DNA of 64,000 nucleotides, from contig NZ_VLTJ01000004.1 in the NCBI RefSeq assembly GCF_007558815.1, positions 62,001 through 126,000 on the forward strand, read 5' to 3'. This document shows, piece by piece, positions 1-8,819 of the stretch; within the stretch, counting starts at the first letter, position 1; each line of letters begins with the position of its first letter. Source of the stretch: Verticiella sediminum. Its GTDB lineage: Bacteria; Pseudomonadota; Gammaproteobacteria; Burkholderiales; Burkholderiaceae_B. The translations under genes were made by a program, and so were the position numbers. Below the pieces are notes generated by a model. That model made no database searches, was not told where the DNA came from, and was given only the letters and a program-made list of their open reading frames with translations.

Positions 1-1061
<1,061 letters not shown>

Positions 1062-1103
1062 GTCGTGGCTCCTTGCTGGTGTCGGGTCGGATGTCGGGGC
1101 GGT

Positions 1104-1877
1104 TCAGGCGAGGCAGTCGGGCGCTTCGCGCAGCACGCGGCGCGCGAAGTACGCGAACGTGAGGCCGGTGATCTCGGGCTTGAGCAGAAAGTCGTGCGAT
1201 CCCTGGGCACGCTCGCCGGGGACCGGGCGCACCGGCCCGATGGCGCGGGCGCGCAGTTGCGCGGCGGCGGCCTGTTCGAACCAGATCGCGAGCACGGCGG
1301 CCTCCTCAATGGAGCGGCCGGCGGTCAGCAGGCCGTGGTTGGCAAGCAGCAGGGAGTGCTTGCTGCCCAGCGCGTCCGCGATGATCTCGCCTTCGTTGTT
1401 GCCGATCGGCAGCCCGGGCCACTCCGGCAGGAAGGCGCAGTCGTTGTGGAACGGGGTGGCGTCCATGTGCGCGACGACCAGCGGCTCGCCCACCATGGCC
1501 AGGGCGCTGGTGGCCGGCGGATGGGTGTGCACGATGCATTGCACGTCCGGGCGCTGGGCATAGACCCACATATGGAAGCGGTTGGCCGGATTGGGCAGCG
1601 AGCGGCCGTCCAGCGGCTGCAGGTCGTCGTCGATGCGGATGACCGACTCGGCCGTGGCCTCGTCCGCACCGACGCCGAAACGCAGCGTGAAGTAGGTGCC
1701 CGGCTCCTCGGCGCGGGCGGTGATCTGGCCGGCCAGCCCGCCATACCAATGGCCTTGGGCCGCGAGCATGCGGCAGGCGAGGACGAAACGCTCGAGCGGT
1801 GTCCAGGATGGCAGCGAGACGCGGGTGGCGATTTCACGATCCACGCGTTCGCGCAACTGCTGTTCAGTGTCGGACAT
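1104..1877 (-). CDS. Class II aldolase/adducin family protein
   Basis: This 257-residue cytoplasmic protein belongs to the class II aldolase family (L-fuculose-phosphate aldolase/RhaD type). Many members act as aldolases or decarboxylases on small hydroxy or keto acids. The zinc-site histidines are visible as HTHP (H117, H119) and ANHG (H181). The sequence GGLAGQITAR near residue 47 is the family's N-terminal loop. It is transcribed together with the downstream TRAP-type receptor gene and diverges from an XRE-cupin regulator, so the three probably form one small-acid utilisation locus. The exact substrate is unknown. Confidence 0.85.
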   Translation of the reverse strand: MSDTEQQLRERVDREIATRVSLPSWTPLERFVLACRMLAAQGHWYGGLAGQITARAEEPGTYFTLRFGVGADEATAESVIRIDDDLQPLDGRSLPNPANRFHMWVYAQRPDVQCIVHTHPPATSALAMVGEPLVVAHMDATPFHNDCAFLPEWPGLPIGNNEGEIIADALGSKHSLLLANHGLLTAGRSIEEAAVLAIWFEQAAAAQLRARAIGPVRPVPGERAQGSHDFLLKPEITGLTFAYFARRVLREAPDCLA

Positions 1878-1891
1878 GATGTTTTCCTATA

Positions 1892-1905
1892 GGCAACTTG
1901 TTGCC
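1892..1905. promoter_or_regulatory. Perfect inverted repeat, likely operator of the XRE-cupin regulator
   Basis: GGCAAC-TT-GTTGCC is a perfect 6-2-6 palindrome. It lies 14 bases upstream of the aldolase start and in the divergent gap before the XRE-cupin regulator. Its size and position fit an operator for that regulator. This is inferred from position and symmetry only. Confidence 0.5.
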
Positions 1906-1993
1906 CAAAGTACATAGAGTTGTCTGGTGCGTCAATGATGGTTGTCCCCAATCGGTGGCATCATTCGGCTTTGCGATTTTCTGAGGTAAAGCC

Positions 1994-2611
1994 ATGTGCG
2001 CAGCGCGTTTGCAGGAGGCTGGCACGGGTTCGCGCCCTGGCGCCTCGCAGCCCGGGGCGGCCGCGATCCAGGCCCGGATCGGGCTGCGCCTGCGTGCCCT
2101 GCGCCGGGAACGCGGCCTCACCCTGGCCGAGTGCGCACAGCGCGCGGGCCTGGACAAAGGCTTTCTGTCGCGCGTCGAACGGGGCGAGAAATCGGCCTCG
2201 GTCGGCACGCTGCATGCCCTGGCCGGGGCGCTGGGCGTCAACCTGTCGGCGCTCCTGGGCGAGACCGACCCCGGCGAGGAGATCGTGGTCGTGCGCGCCG
2301 GCGAACGGCGCCTTGCCCGGGCCAGCGAGGAGGAGGGCGCCCACCTGTACGCGGCCTTGTCTGCGCACGGCAGCGGCGGGCCGACGGTCATGCTGGTCCA
2401 TGTCGGGACGCACGGCGAACGCGCCGCGGCGCACCATGCCGGACAGGAACTGATCTTCGTACTCGAGGGGCGGGTGCAGGTGCGCTTCGGCGAGCACGTC
2501 GTGGTGCTCGAGCGCGACGACAGTCTGCGCTTTCCGGGGTATCTCGATCACAGTCTACAGGCACTCGGCCGGCGTGCGGCCCGCGCGCTCGTCGTGATCG
2601 ACGCGGCCTGA
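1994..2611 (+). CDS. XRE-family transcriptional regulator with C-terminal cupin domain
   Basis: This 205-residue regulator has a lambda-repressor-type helix-turn-helix at about residues 29-87 (GLTLAECAQRAGLDKGFLSR, then VERGEKSASV). A small cupin sensor domain follows at about 115-203. The family (SutR/PuuR-like) usually represses or activates an adjacent metabolic operon in response to a small ligand bound by the cupin. A GAGGT-type ribosome site precedes the ATG. It diverges from the aldolase/TRAP genes, its probable targets. The first 25 residues are low-complexity, so a later start is possible. Confidence 0.85.
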   Translation: MCAARLQEAGTGSRPGASQPGAAAIQARIGLRLRALRRERGLTLAECAQRAGLDKGFLSRVERGEKSASVGTLHALAGALGVNLSALLGETDPGEEIVVVRAGERRLARASEEEGAHLYAALSAHGSGGPTVMLVHVGTHGERAAAHHAGQELIFVLEGRVQVRFGEHVVVLERDDSLRFPGYLDHSLQALGRRAARALVVIDAA

Positions 2612-2732
2612 GCGCAAGCTTCGCACCTTGCGGCCTGCAGGGCGCCTGGGCGCGTCGCGTGCGATCGATTCCCCCGGGTCTAGTCCTAAGGGAAAACCTT
2701 GGTATGAGACAAATCAAGGGCTTACATTGAAC

Positions 2733-2751
2733 AAAACCGCATAGCGGTTTT
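2733..2751. promoter_or_regulatory. Inverted repeat upstream of IclR gene (operator or terminator)
   Basis: AAAACCGC-ATA-GCGGTTTT is a perfect 8-3-8 palindrome in the 242-base gap between the XRE-cupin gene and the IclR gene. Its centre, CGCATAGCG, is identical to the centre of the palindrome behind the other IclR regulator at 54212-54226. That favours an IclR-type operator. A GC stem followed by Ts could also terminate the upstream gene. Confidence 0.5.
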
Positions 2752-2853
2752 TCGGACGATAGCCGTTGCTGGCCTTCGGGCCGGCTGGCATGCTCCCGCC
2801 AACGACCTCGCCCGCCACCGTGGCGGCGCCAGGAAAAGTGCGCAATCCCGCGC

Positions 2854-3702
2854 ATGGACGCGAGCATGACGACCCCCGAGCCCAGCCCTGCCGAACTGCC
2901 GGAACCCGGCGACCAACGCGACGAGCGGCGCTTCGTGCACGCCCTGGCGCGCGGCCTGAGCATTCTCGAAGCGTTCGACAGCGAGCGCGAACTCGGGGTG
3001 GCCGAGCTTGCCGGGATCACGGCCATGCCGGCCACGACGGTGGGGCGGTTCGCCTACACGCTGGCCGAACTGGGCTACCTGCGCCAGGTGCGCAGCGGGC
3101 GCTACGTGCCGGGCGCCGGTTTTCTGGGCCTGAGCGCGTCGATCAACCGCAACCTCGGCATGCAGCGTGTGGCCCGGCCCTACCTGGACGCCCTGGCGCG
3201 CGACCTGGATTGCACGGCCATCGTCGGCATGCACGATCGCAACGCGATGGTGTTCCTCGAAGTGGCGCGCCCGCGCACCGCGATCGTGGTCAACACCGAC
3301 GCAGGCTCGCGCATTCCGATCCTGACCACGGCCATGGGCCTGGCCTATCTGGTCGCGGCGCCGCTCCCGGAGCGCGCCCATCTGCTCGAAGCCCTGCGCC
3401 CGCGCACGCCGGACTGGCAGCAAGCGCGCGAACGCATCGAGAAGGCCTACACCAGCTACGCGCGGCGCGGCTTCGTGCTGCAGGAACGCTCGGCCTCGCG
3501 CGAGGTGAACGCGGTCGCCTGTCCGCTGGTGTCCGAGCATGCCCACGTGGTCTACACCTTCATGTGCGGCGGACCCAGCAGCACGACGCCGCGCCGCCTG
3601 CTGGCCGAGGAAATCGGCCCGCGCCTGGTCCAGACGGTGAAGGCCGTGGCCAGGGAGCTCGAACGCACGCCGCTGTTGCGATTGCCCAAGGCGCCGCTAT
3701 GA
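2854..3702 (+). CDS. IclR-family transcriptional regulator
   Basis: This 282-residue regulator has an N-terminal winged helix at about residues 25-90 (FVHALARGLSILEAFDSERE, then VAELAGITAMPATTVGRF). The IclR effector domain follows at about 95-270, with NRNLGMQRVARPYLDALARD and VACPLVSEHAHVVYTF. It resembles the PcaR/PobR branch that controls aromatic catabolism. A second in-frame ATG at 2866 could be the true start. It lies in front of, and in the same direction as, the hydrolase/Bug/oxygenase set at 3.7-7.9 kb, which it likely controls. Confidence 0.88.
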   Translation: MDASMTTPEPSPAELPEPGDQRDERRFVHALARGLSILEAFDSERELGVAELAGITAMPATTVGRFAYTLAELGYLRQVRSGRYVPGAGFLGLSASINRNLGMQRVARPYLDALARDLDCTAIVGMHDRNAMVFLEVARPRTAIVVNTDAGSRIPILTTAMGLAYLVAAPLPERAHLLEALRPRTPDWQQARERIEKAYTSYARRGFVLQERSASREVNAVACPLVSEHAHVVYTFMCGGPSSTTPRRLLAEEIGPRLVQTVKAVARELERTPLLRLPKAPL

Positions 3703-3740
3703 CGCCTTGACGGCGCCCCATCCCTACCGGAGGAGACACC

Positions 3741-4544
3741 ATGCAACCTTATCGCTACCCGGACCACCAGGTCTCGGGCGACGCCGACACGACCGTATTC
3801 CTGCTGCACGGGGCCTATGGTTCGAAGGCCTATTTCGAGTACGAGACCGCGACCCTGGTGCGCGCGGGCTATCGCGTCGTGGCCTGGGACGCGCCGGGCT
3901 ACGCGCTGAGTCCGCTGCCCGCGCAAGGGCTGAGCATCGAGCGGCTGGCGGACACCGCCGCCAGCCTGGTCGAACGCGAGGGCACCGCGCGCAACGTCGT
4001 GCTCGGCCACAGCATGGGCGGCATCGTCGCGCCCGGGGTCGCCGTGCGCCTGCCCGAGCGGGTGCACGGGCTGGTGGTGTCGGCCACGGTGGGCTCGTTC
4101 TCCCAGAAATCCGAGGAAGACCGCCGTACCTTCCTGGCGGAGCGCGTCGAGCCCTTGAAGCGCGGCCGGACCTTCGAGGAGACAGCCGGCGCGGTCGTCA
4201 ACGCGATGTTCGCGCCCGGCTCCTCGGGCCCCATGGTCGATCTGGTCAAGCGCGTGGCGCTGAGCACGTCGGCGAGCACTTTCTGCTCGGCCATCGAGGC
4301 CATCGTGGCCTACGAGGGCTTGCCGACCCTGCGCCAGGTGCGCGTGCCGACCCTGCTCATCGCGGGCGCCCACGACACGGTCGGCCGTCCGGAGGGCATG
4401 CGGGCCATGCGCGAATTCGTGCCCCAGGCCGAGCTGGTGGTCATCGAGAACGCTGGCCACTACGCCTTTGCCGAGCAGCACGAGGCCTTCAACCGCCATC
4501 TTCTGGCCTTCCTGGCCCGTATCGGGCAGACGGCGCGCGCCTGA
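3741..4544 (+). CDS. Alpha/beta-fold hydrolase
   Basis: This is a 267-residue cytoplasmic alpha/beta hydrolase. The oxyanion strand is FLLHGAYGSKAYF, the nucleophile elbow is VLGHSMGGIV (Ser near residue 91), the acid lies in IAGAHDTVGR, and the catalytic His is in NAGHYAF. The family includes C-C bond hydrolases of aromatic meta-cleavage pathways, lactonases and esterases, and the sequence alone does not decide between these. A strong GGAGGAGA ribosome site precedes the ATG. It is followed after 26 bases by a Bug receptor and then the carotenoid-oxygenase-like gene, so a shared catabolic pathway is likely. Confidence 0.85.
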   Translation: MQPYRYPDHQVSGDADTTVFLLHGAYGSKAYFEYETATLVRAGYRVVAWDAPGYALSPLPAQGLSIERLADTAASLVEREGTARNVVLGHSMGGIVAPGVAVRLPERVHGLVVSATVGSFSQKSEEDRRTFLAERVEPLKRGRTFEETAGAVVNAMFAPGSSGPMVDLVKRVALSTSASTFCSAIEAIVAYEGLPTLRQVRVPTLLIAGAHDTVGRPEGMRAMREFVPQAELVVIENAGHYAFAEQHEAFNRHLLAFLARIGQTARA

Positions 4545-4570
4545 AGCGCCGCTGACTAGGAGGAGACATC

Positions 4571-5560
4571 ATGAAACTGCATCACCTTGCGATTCCCGCG
4601 CTGGCCGCCGCCTTGCTGGCGGGTACGGCGGCGGCCCAGCCGGCTGCGGCCGAGGACCCTGCAGCCTGGCCGTCCCGGCCGGTCACCATCGTCGTGCCTT
4701 ATCCGCCGGGCGGCCTGACCGACACCGTGACGCGCGTGCTGGCCGAGTCGCTGGCCAGGCAAACGGGGCAGTCGGTGCTGGTGGAGAACAAGCCGGGCGG
4801 CTATGGCCAGATCGGCCTGGACGCGATGCTGCGCGCGCCCAAGGACGGCTACACGCTGGGCTTGGTGGTGCCCGCCACCATGATGACGCTGCCGCTCACC
4901 CAGCCCAACTACCGCATCAAGCCGCTCGAGCAGCTCGCGCCGCTGACCATTGCGGTCGACACCTTTCTCACGCTGGTCGTGAGCCCGGAAATGCAGGTGA
5001 CCGACCTGCAGGAGTTCATGACGTATGCCAAGGCCAATCCCGGCGCCATGAACTACGGCACGCCGGGCGCAGGCACGAGTTTTCACTTCAACAACGTGAT
5101 GATGGCCCAGAAGATGGGCATCGAAGCCGTGCACATTCCCTACGCGGGCGAGGTGCCGATGCTCACCGATCTCTCGGGCGGACGGCTGCAGTACGCACTG
5201 GTGACCAACACCGGCAAGTCCTACATCGAAGGCGGCAAGGTGCGTCCGATCGCGGTGACCGCCAGGCAGCGCGTGCGCTCCCTGCCGGATGTGCCGACCT
5301 TCCAGGAGGCCGGGCTGGACTTCACCTCGGATGGCTGGGTCGGCTATGCCGCGGCCGCGGGCACGCCCGAACCCCTGCTCGAGCGCATCAATGCCGCACT
5401 GGTGCAGGCCCTGAACGCGCCCGACGTGCGCGAGCGCCTGGCCAACATGGGCTACTCGGTGGTGGCCAACCGCCGCGCGGACTTCACGCGGTTGGTGCAG
5501 ACCCGGGGCCAGGAGTACGAGGCGCTGTTCCGCTCGGGCGCCGTATCGCTCAAGGAGTAG
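4571..5560 (+). CDS. Tripartite tricarboxylate transporter receptor, Bug/TctC family
   Basis: This 329-residue periplasmic binding protein begins with a Sec signal peptide (MKLHHLAIPALAAALLAGTAAAQ). Bug-family hallmarks follow: WPSRPVTIVVPYPPGGLTDT, VLVENKPGGYGQ and a VPYAG-like IPYAGEVPML. Bug proteins bind carboxylates or aromatic acids in a closed cleft and normally deliver them to a TctAB channel, but no TctA or TctB is present in this window. It sits between a hydrolase and the carotenoid-oxygenase-like gene, so its ligand is probably the substrate of that set. Confidence 0.93.
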   Translation: MKLHHLAIPALAAALLAGTAAAQPAAAEDPAAWPSRPVTIVVPYPPGGLTDTVTRVLAESLARQTGQSVLVENKPGGYGQIGLDAMLRAPKDGYTLGLVVPATMMTLPLTQPNYRIKPLEQLAPLTIAVDTFLTLVVSPEMQVTDLQEFMTYAKANPGAMNYGTPGAGTSFHFNNVMMAQKMGIEAVHIPYAGEVPMLTDLSGGRLQYALVTNTGKSYIEGGKVRPIAVTARQRVRSLPDVPTFQEAGLDFTSDGWVGYAAAAGTPEPLLERINAALVQALNAPDVRERLANMGYSVVANRRADFTRLVQTRGQEYEALFRSGAVSLKE

Positions 5561-5632
5561 GGCGCGCGAGCGCGGGCCCGGTGGCGCCATCCCTCGTCCC
5601 CCATCCGAACCGACGACACACAGGCAGACATC

Positions 5633-7144
5633 ATGATCGAGATCAAGCGCAGCATCCCCATCCGGCTCGCGCCGGACAACGACCACCCCTTCCTGCAGGG
5701 GCCTTTCCGGCCCAACGGCGACGAGTACGTGGCCGACACCGACGACATGCAGGTGATCGGCGAGATTCCCAAGGATCTCGCCGGGATCTACGTGCGCAAC
5801 ACCCACAACCAGGTGCATGAGTCGATCGGCATCTACCATCCTTTCGACGGCGATGGCATGCTGCATGCCGTGCATTTCGAGAACGGGCGCGCCACCTACC
5901 GCAACCGCTTCGTCGAGACCACCGGGTTCCTCGCCGAGCAGGCCGCGGGCAAGTCGCTCTGGCCGGGGCTGCTCGCGCCGCAGCACTACACGCGGCGCGG
6001 CTGGGGCGCCATCGGCGCGATGAAGGACAATGCCGGCACCGACATCCTGTGCCATGCGGGCAGGCTGATCGCGTCGATGTCGCAGGGCAGCGAACCCTGG
6101 CGGCTGGACCCGGTCACGCTGGAGACGCTGGGCCCGGACGCGGCCTGGGCGCGCGCCGTGCCGGACGGCGTGTCGTCGCACTACAAGGTCGATCCGCTCA
6201 CGGGCGAGATGATGTTCTTCAACTACCCGGAGCGCTGGCCGCACATGCACTATGGCATCATCGACCGCGACAACCGGCTGGTGCACTACGAGCCGATCGA
6301 GCTGCCCGGCCCGCGCTGGCCGCACGACCTGGGCATCACCCAGCACTACAGCATCCTGCACGACCTGCCGTTCTTCTTCGATCCGGAAGGGCTCAAGCAC
6401 GGCCAGCGCAAGCTCGAATTCCACCGCGACGTGCCGGCGCGTTTCGGCATCCTGCCCCGGCACGGCACCAACGCCGACGTGCGCTGGTTCGAGGGCACGC
6501 CCTGCCACATCCTGCACCTGGCCAATTGCTACGAAGACGGCGACGAGGTGGTGATGGACGGCTGCATCATGCCGAATCCGCACAAGCCTGCCGTCGGCCA
6601 GGACGACGGCAGCCGGCAGGCGGCCTACGGACGCATCCGCGCCCACCTGGACAAGCACAACAACCCGACGCTGATGTATCGCTGGCGCTTCAACCTGAAG
6701 ACGGGCCAGACGCGCGAGGAGCAGATCGACGACGAGATCACCGAGTTCCCGGTGGTGAGCAACGACTACGTCGGTCGCCCCTACCGCTACAGCTACAACG
6801 TGCTGTACGAGAAGGGCGAGTGGCTGTTCCGCGGCCTGAAGCGCTACGACCTGCAGACCGGCGCCACCCAGCGCTACGAGTACGGGCCGGGCCGCTACGG
6901 CAGCGAGCCGCAGATGGCGCGCCGCCTGGGCGCCAGGGCCGAGGACGACGGCTACCTGCTCACCTTCGTCACGGACATGCGCGAGGACCGTTCCGAGTGC
7001 CTGGTGCTCGATGCCAGCGACATCGGCCGCGGCCCGCTGGCGCGCATCGTCCTGCCGCACCGCATCTCGGCCGGTACGCACGCGTGCTGGGTCGAGCACG
7101 ACCGCATCGCGGGCGAGGCGCGCGATGCGGCCTATCTTGCGTGA
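5633..7144 (+). CDS. Carotenoid-cleavage/lignostilbene-type dioxygenase (RPE65 family)
   Basis: This 503-residue non-haem Fe(II) oxygenase belongs to the carotenoid cleavage family, whose bacterial members split the double bond of apocarotenoids or of stilbenes such as lignostilbene. The four iron-binding histidines can be placed at H183 (VSSHYKVD), H231 (WPHDLGIT), H295 (HILHLAN) and H483 (SAGTHACW). The N-terminus has the family's GIYVRN and HPFDGDGMLHAV segments. No signal peptide is visible. Co-location with two hydrolases, a Bug receptor and an IclR regulator suggests catabolism of an aromatic olefin rather than pigment metabolism. That substrate is an inference. Confidence 0.88.
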   Translation: MIEIKRSIPIRLAPDNDHPFLQGPFRPNGDEYVADTDDMQVIGEIPKDLAGIYVRNTHNQVHESIGIYHPFDGDGMLHAVHFENGRATYRNRFVETTGFLAEQAAGKSLWPGLLAPQHYTRRGWGAIGAMKDNAGTDILCHAGRLIASMSQGSEPWRLDPVTLETLGPDAAWARAVPDGVSSHYKVDPLTGEMMFFNYPERWPHMHYGIIDRDNRLVHYEPIELPGPRWPHDLGITQHYSILHDLPFFFDPEGLKHGQRKLEFHRDVPARFGILPRHGTNADVRWFEGTPCHILHLANCYEDGDEVVMDGCIMPNPHKPAVGQDDGSRQAAYGRIRAHLDKHNNPTLMYRWRFNLKTGQTREEQIDDEITEFPVVSNDYVGRPYRYSYNVLYEKGEWLFRGLKRYDLQTGATQRYEYGPGRYGSEPQMARRLGARAEDDGYLLTFVTDMREDRSECLVLDASDIGRGPLARIVLPHRISAGTHACWVEHDRIAGEARDAAYLA

Positions 7145-7151
7145 GGCTGCG

Positions 7152-7850
7152 ATGCCCGAGCTCATGCTCATTCCCGGGCTGAACAACACCGGCGACGTGT
7201 TTGCCGGCGTGGTTCAGGCCCTGCCTGTCGGCGTGACGGCGCATTGCCCGAGCTGCCCACCGCTCGAGCGCGTCGAGGCGATCGCCGACGCCTTGCTGGA
7301 AACGGCGCCGGAGCGCTTCTTTCTCGCCGGCTTTTCGTTCGGCGGCTACGTCGCGCTGGCCATGCTGGCGCGGGTGCCGCAGCGCGTCGCCGGCATTGCG
7401 CTGATCTGCAGCGATTCCGGTGCCGATACGCCGGCGCAGCGCGAACGCCGCCGCGCGGCCCGGCAGCGGGCAGCGGACGGCGAATACGAAGCCATGATCG
7501 AGGCCCAGGCCGGCAACGCCTTTCACCCCGCCAGCCTGGCGCGCCCCGACCTGCTGGCGGCGCGCCGGCGCATGGTGAGCGACTACGGGGCAGAGCGGTT
7601 CATCGCGCACACCGAGGCGGTCATGCAGCGGCCGGATCGCACGGGGCTGCTCGACGGCTTGCGCCCGACCCTGTTCGTGGCGGCGTCGGACGATGCGGTG
7701 TTCCCGCCCGCCGGCGTGCAGGCGCGCGCGGCCGCGGTGCCGGGTGCGCAGTACGTGTGCCTGCCGGACGCGGGGCATCTGCTGCCCATGGAGCAGCCAC
7801 GGGCGCTGGCGGACGTGCTCGCGGCATGGGTATCGGCCCGGCGCGGCTGA
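7152..7850 (+). CDS. Alpha/beta-fold hydrolase
   Basis: This is a 232-residue alpha/beta hydrolase. The start MPELMLIPGLNNTGDVF was chosen because it gives the normal first beta strand and lies 7 bases after the oxygenase stop, so the two are probably translated together. The nucleophile elbow is LAGFSFGGYVA. The acid is in AASDDAVFPP and the His in DAGHLLPME. It has no signal peptide. It probably acts on an ester, thioester or lactone downstream of the oxygenase. Confidence 0.83.
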   Translation: MPELMLIPGLNNTGDVFAGVVQALPVGVTAHCPSCPPLERVEAIADALLETAPERFFLAGFSFGGYVALAMLARVPQRVAGIALICSDSGADTPAQRERRRAARQRAADGEYEAMIEAQAGNAFHPASLARPDLLAARRRMVSDYGAERFIAHTEAVMQRPDRTGLLDGLRPTLFVAASDDAVFPPAGVQARAAAVPGAQYVCLPDAGHLLPMEQPRALADVLAAWVSARRG

Positions 7851-7902
7851 CCGCCGGCCGGGCCGCGCAGGCCGGCGTGCTGCTGCTCGACATGCCTCGC
7901 AT

Positions 7903-8640
7903 CTATAGTGTCAGCCGCTTGAACCATGCCTCCGGCACGGCCTTGACCAGCCACATGATGGGCGCCCACCAGCCCGGCACATAGGCCACGTTGCGCTTGC
8001 CGTCGATGGCGCGCAGCACGCCATCGGCGACCCGTTCGGGCGTGCTCCACAGCTTGCCCTTGGGGCGGGTGGCCATCATCGGCGTGTCGACGAAGCCTGT
8101 CTTTATCGTGACGACGTGCGCGCCGCAGTGGTAGAGGCGGTTGCGCAAGCCTTGCAGAAAGACGCCCAGCGCCGCCTGGCCGGCGCCGTGGACGTAGTTC
8201 GACTGGCGTCCGCGGTCGCCGTCGATGCAGGTCAGCACGGCAAGCGTGCCGTAGCGTTGCCGCTCGCACGCGTTGGCCAGGCGGGTGAGCAGGGCAATCA
8301 CGCTGAAGGCGTTGACGCCGAGCGACTCCAGCGCCAGGGCGACGCTGGCTTCGCTCTCGCGCTGATCGGGCAGCACGCCGTAGGCGAGCAGGGCGACATC
8401 GAAGCCGCTCAGGCCATCGATCGCGGTATCGATGGCCTGGGTCTGGGCATCGATGTCGCTCGCCTCGAAGTACGCGGTGTGTACCTCGCTCGCGCCGGCC
8501 TCGCGCAGGCCTTGGGCGACGATCTCGAGCCGGTTGCGGTCGCGCGCGAGCAGGTAGAGGCGGCCGCCTTTGCGGGCATACTTGCGGGCGGTTGCCTGGG
8601 CAATGGCGGACGTTGCGCCGAAGATGACGACTTTTTTCAT
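7903..8640 (-). CDS. Short-chain dehydrogenase/reductase-like protein with replaced catalytic residues
   Basis: This 245-residue protein has an SDR Rossmann fold. The nucleotide loop is KVVIFGATSAIAQATARKYA and an NNAG-like segment (LLAYGVL) is present. The catalytic region reads LAVLTCIDGDRGRQSNYVHGAGQAAL, broken here as LAVLTCIDGD and RGRQSNYVHGAGQAAL. Relatives have Ser-Ser before GDRGRQSN and a YGSAK box after NYV. Here the Ser position is Thr137/Cys138, the Tyr is H151 and the Lys is Q155. I confirmed this reading on the DNA. The protein may bind NAD(P) without classical SDR catalysis. The start MKKVVIFG was chosen for its fold. It is convergent with the hydrolase gene. Confidence 0.8.
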   Translation of the reverse strand: MKKVVIFGATSAIAQATARKYARKGGRLYLLARDRNRLEIVAQGLREAGASEVHTAYFEASDIDAQTQAIDTAIDGLSGFDVALLAYGVLPDQRESEASVALALESLGVNAFSVIALLTRLANACERQRYGTLAVLTCIDGDRGRQSNYVHGAGQAALGVFLQGLRNRLYHCGAHVVTIKTGFVDTPMMATRPKGKLWSTPERVADGVLRAIDGKRNVAYVPGWWAPIMWLVKAVPEAWFKRLTL

Positions 8641-8819
8641 GGTATGGGTTAGGGCCGGCCGGTTTCGTTTGGTTCCTGACGCAGCAAGCCGCATGCAGGG
8701 CCGTGGCGGTTTTTCCGATGCGCCGCCGGGCACTACGTAGTAGCCGCGATGCGTTAGATACGTATTGTCACAAAATGGGCGGCCAAGAAGAATGCAGGTT
8801 CTGCCTCACGGAGACAACG

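Noticed and set aside
2733-2751. A simple Rho-independent terminator after the XRE-cupin gene
   Set aside because: Not excluded, but the T-run is short (five) and the core matches the IclR-type palindrome at 54212-54226, so an operator is the better reading.
4556-7189. A very long open frame on the minus strand opposite the Bug and carotenoid-oxygenase genes
   Set aside because: It is His/Arg/Val/Gly-rich with no recognisable motifs and lies fully antisense to two well-supported genes. Long antisense frames are expected at this G+C level.
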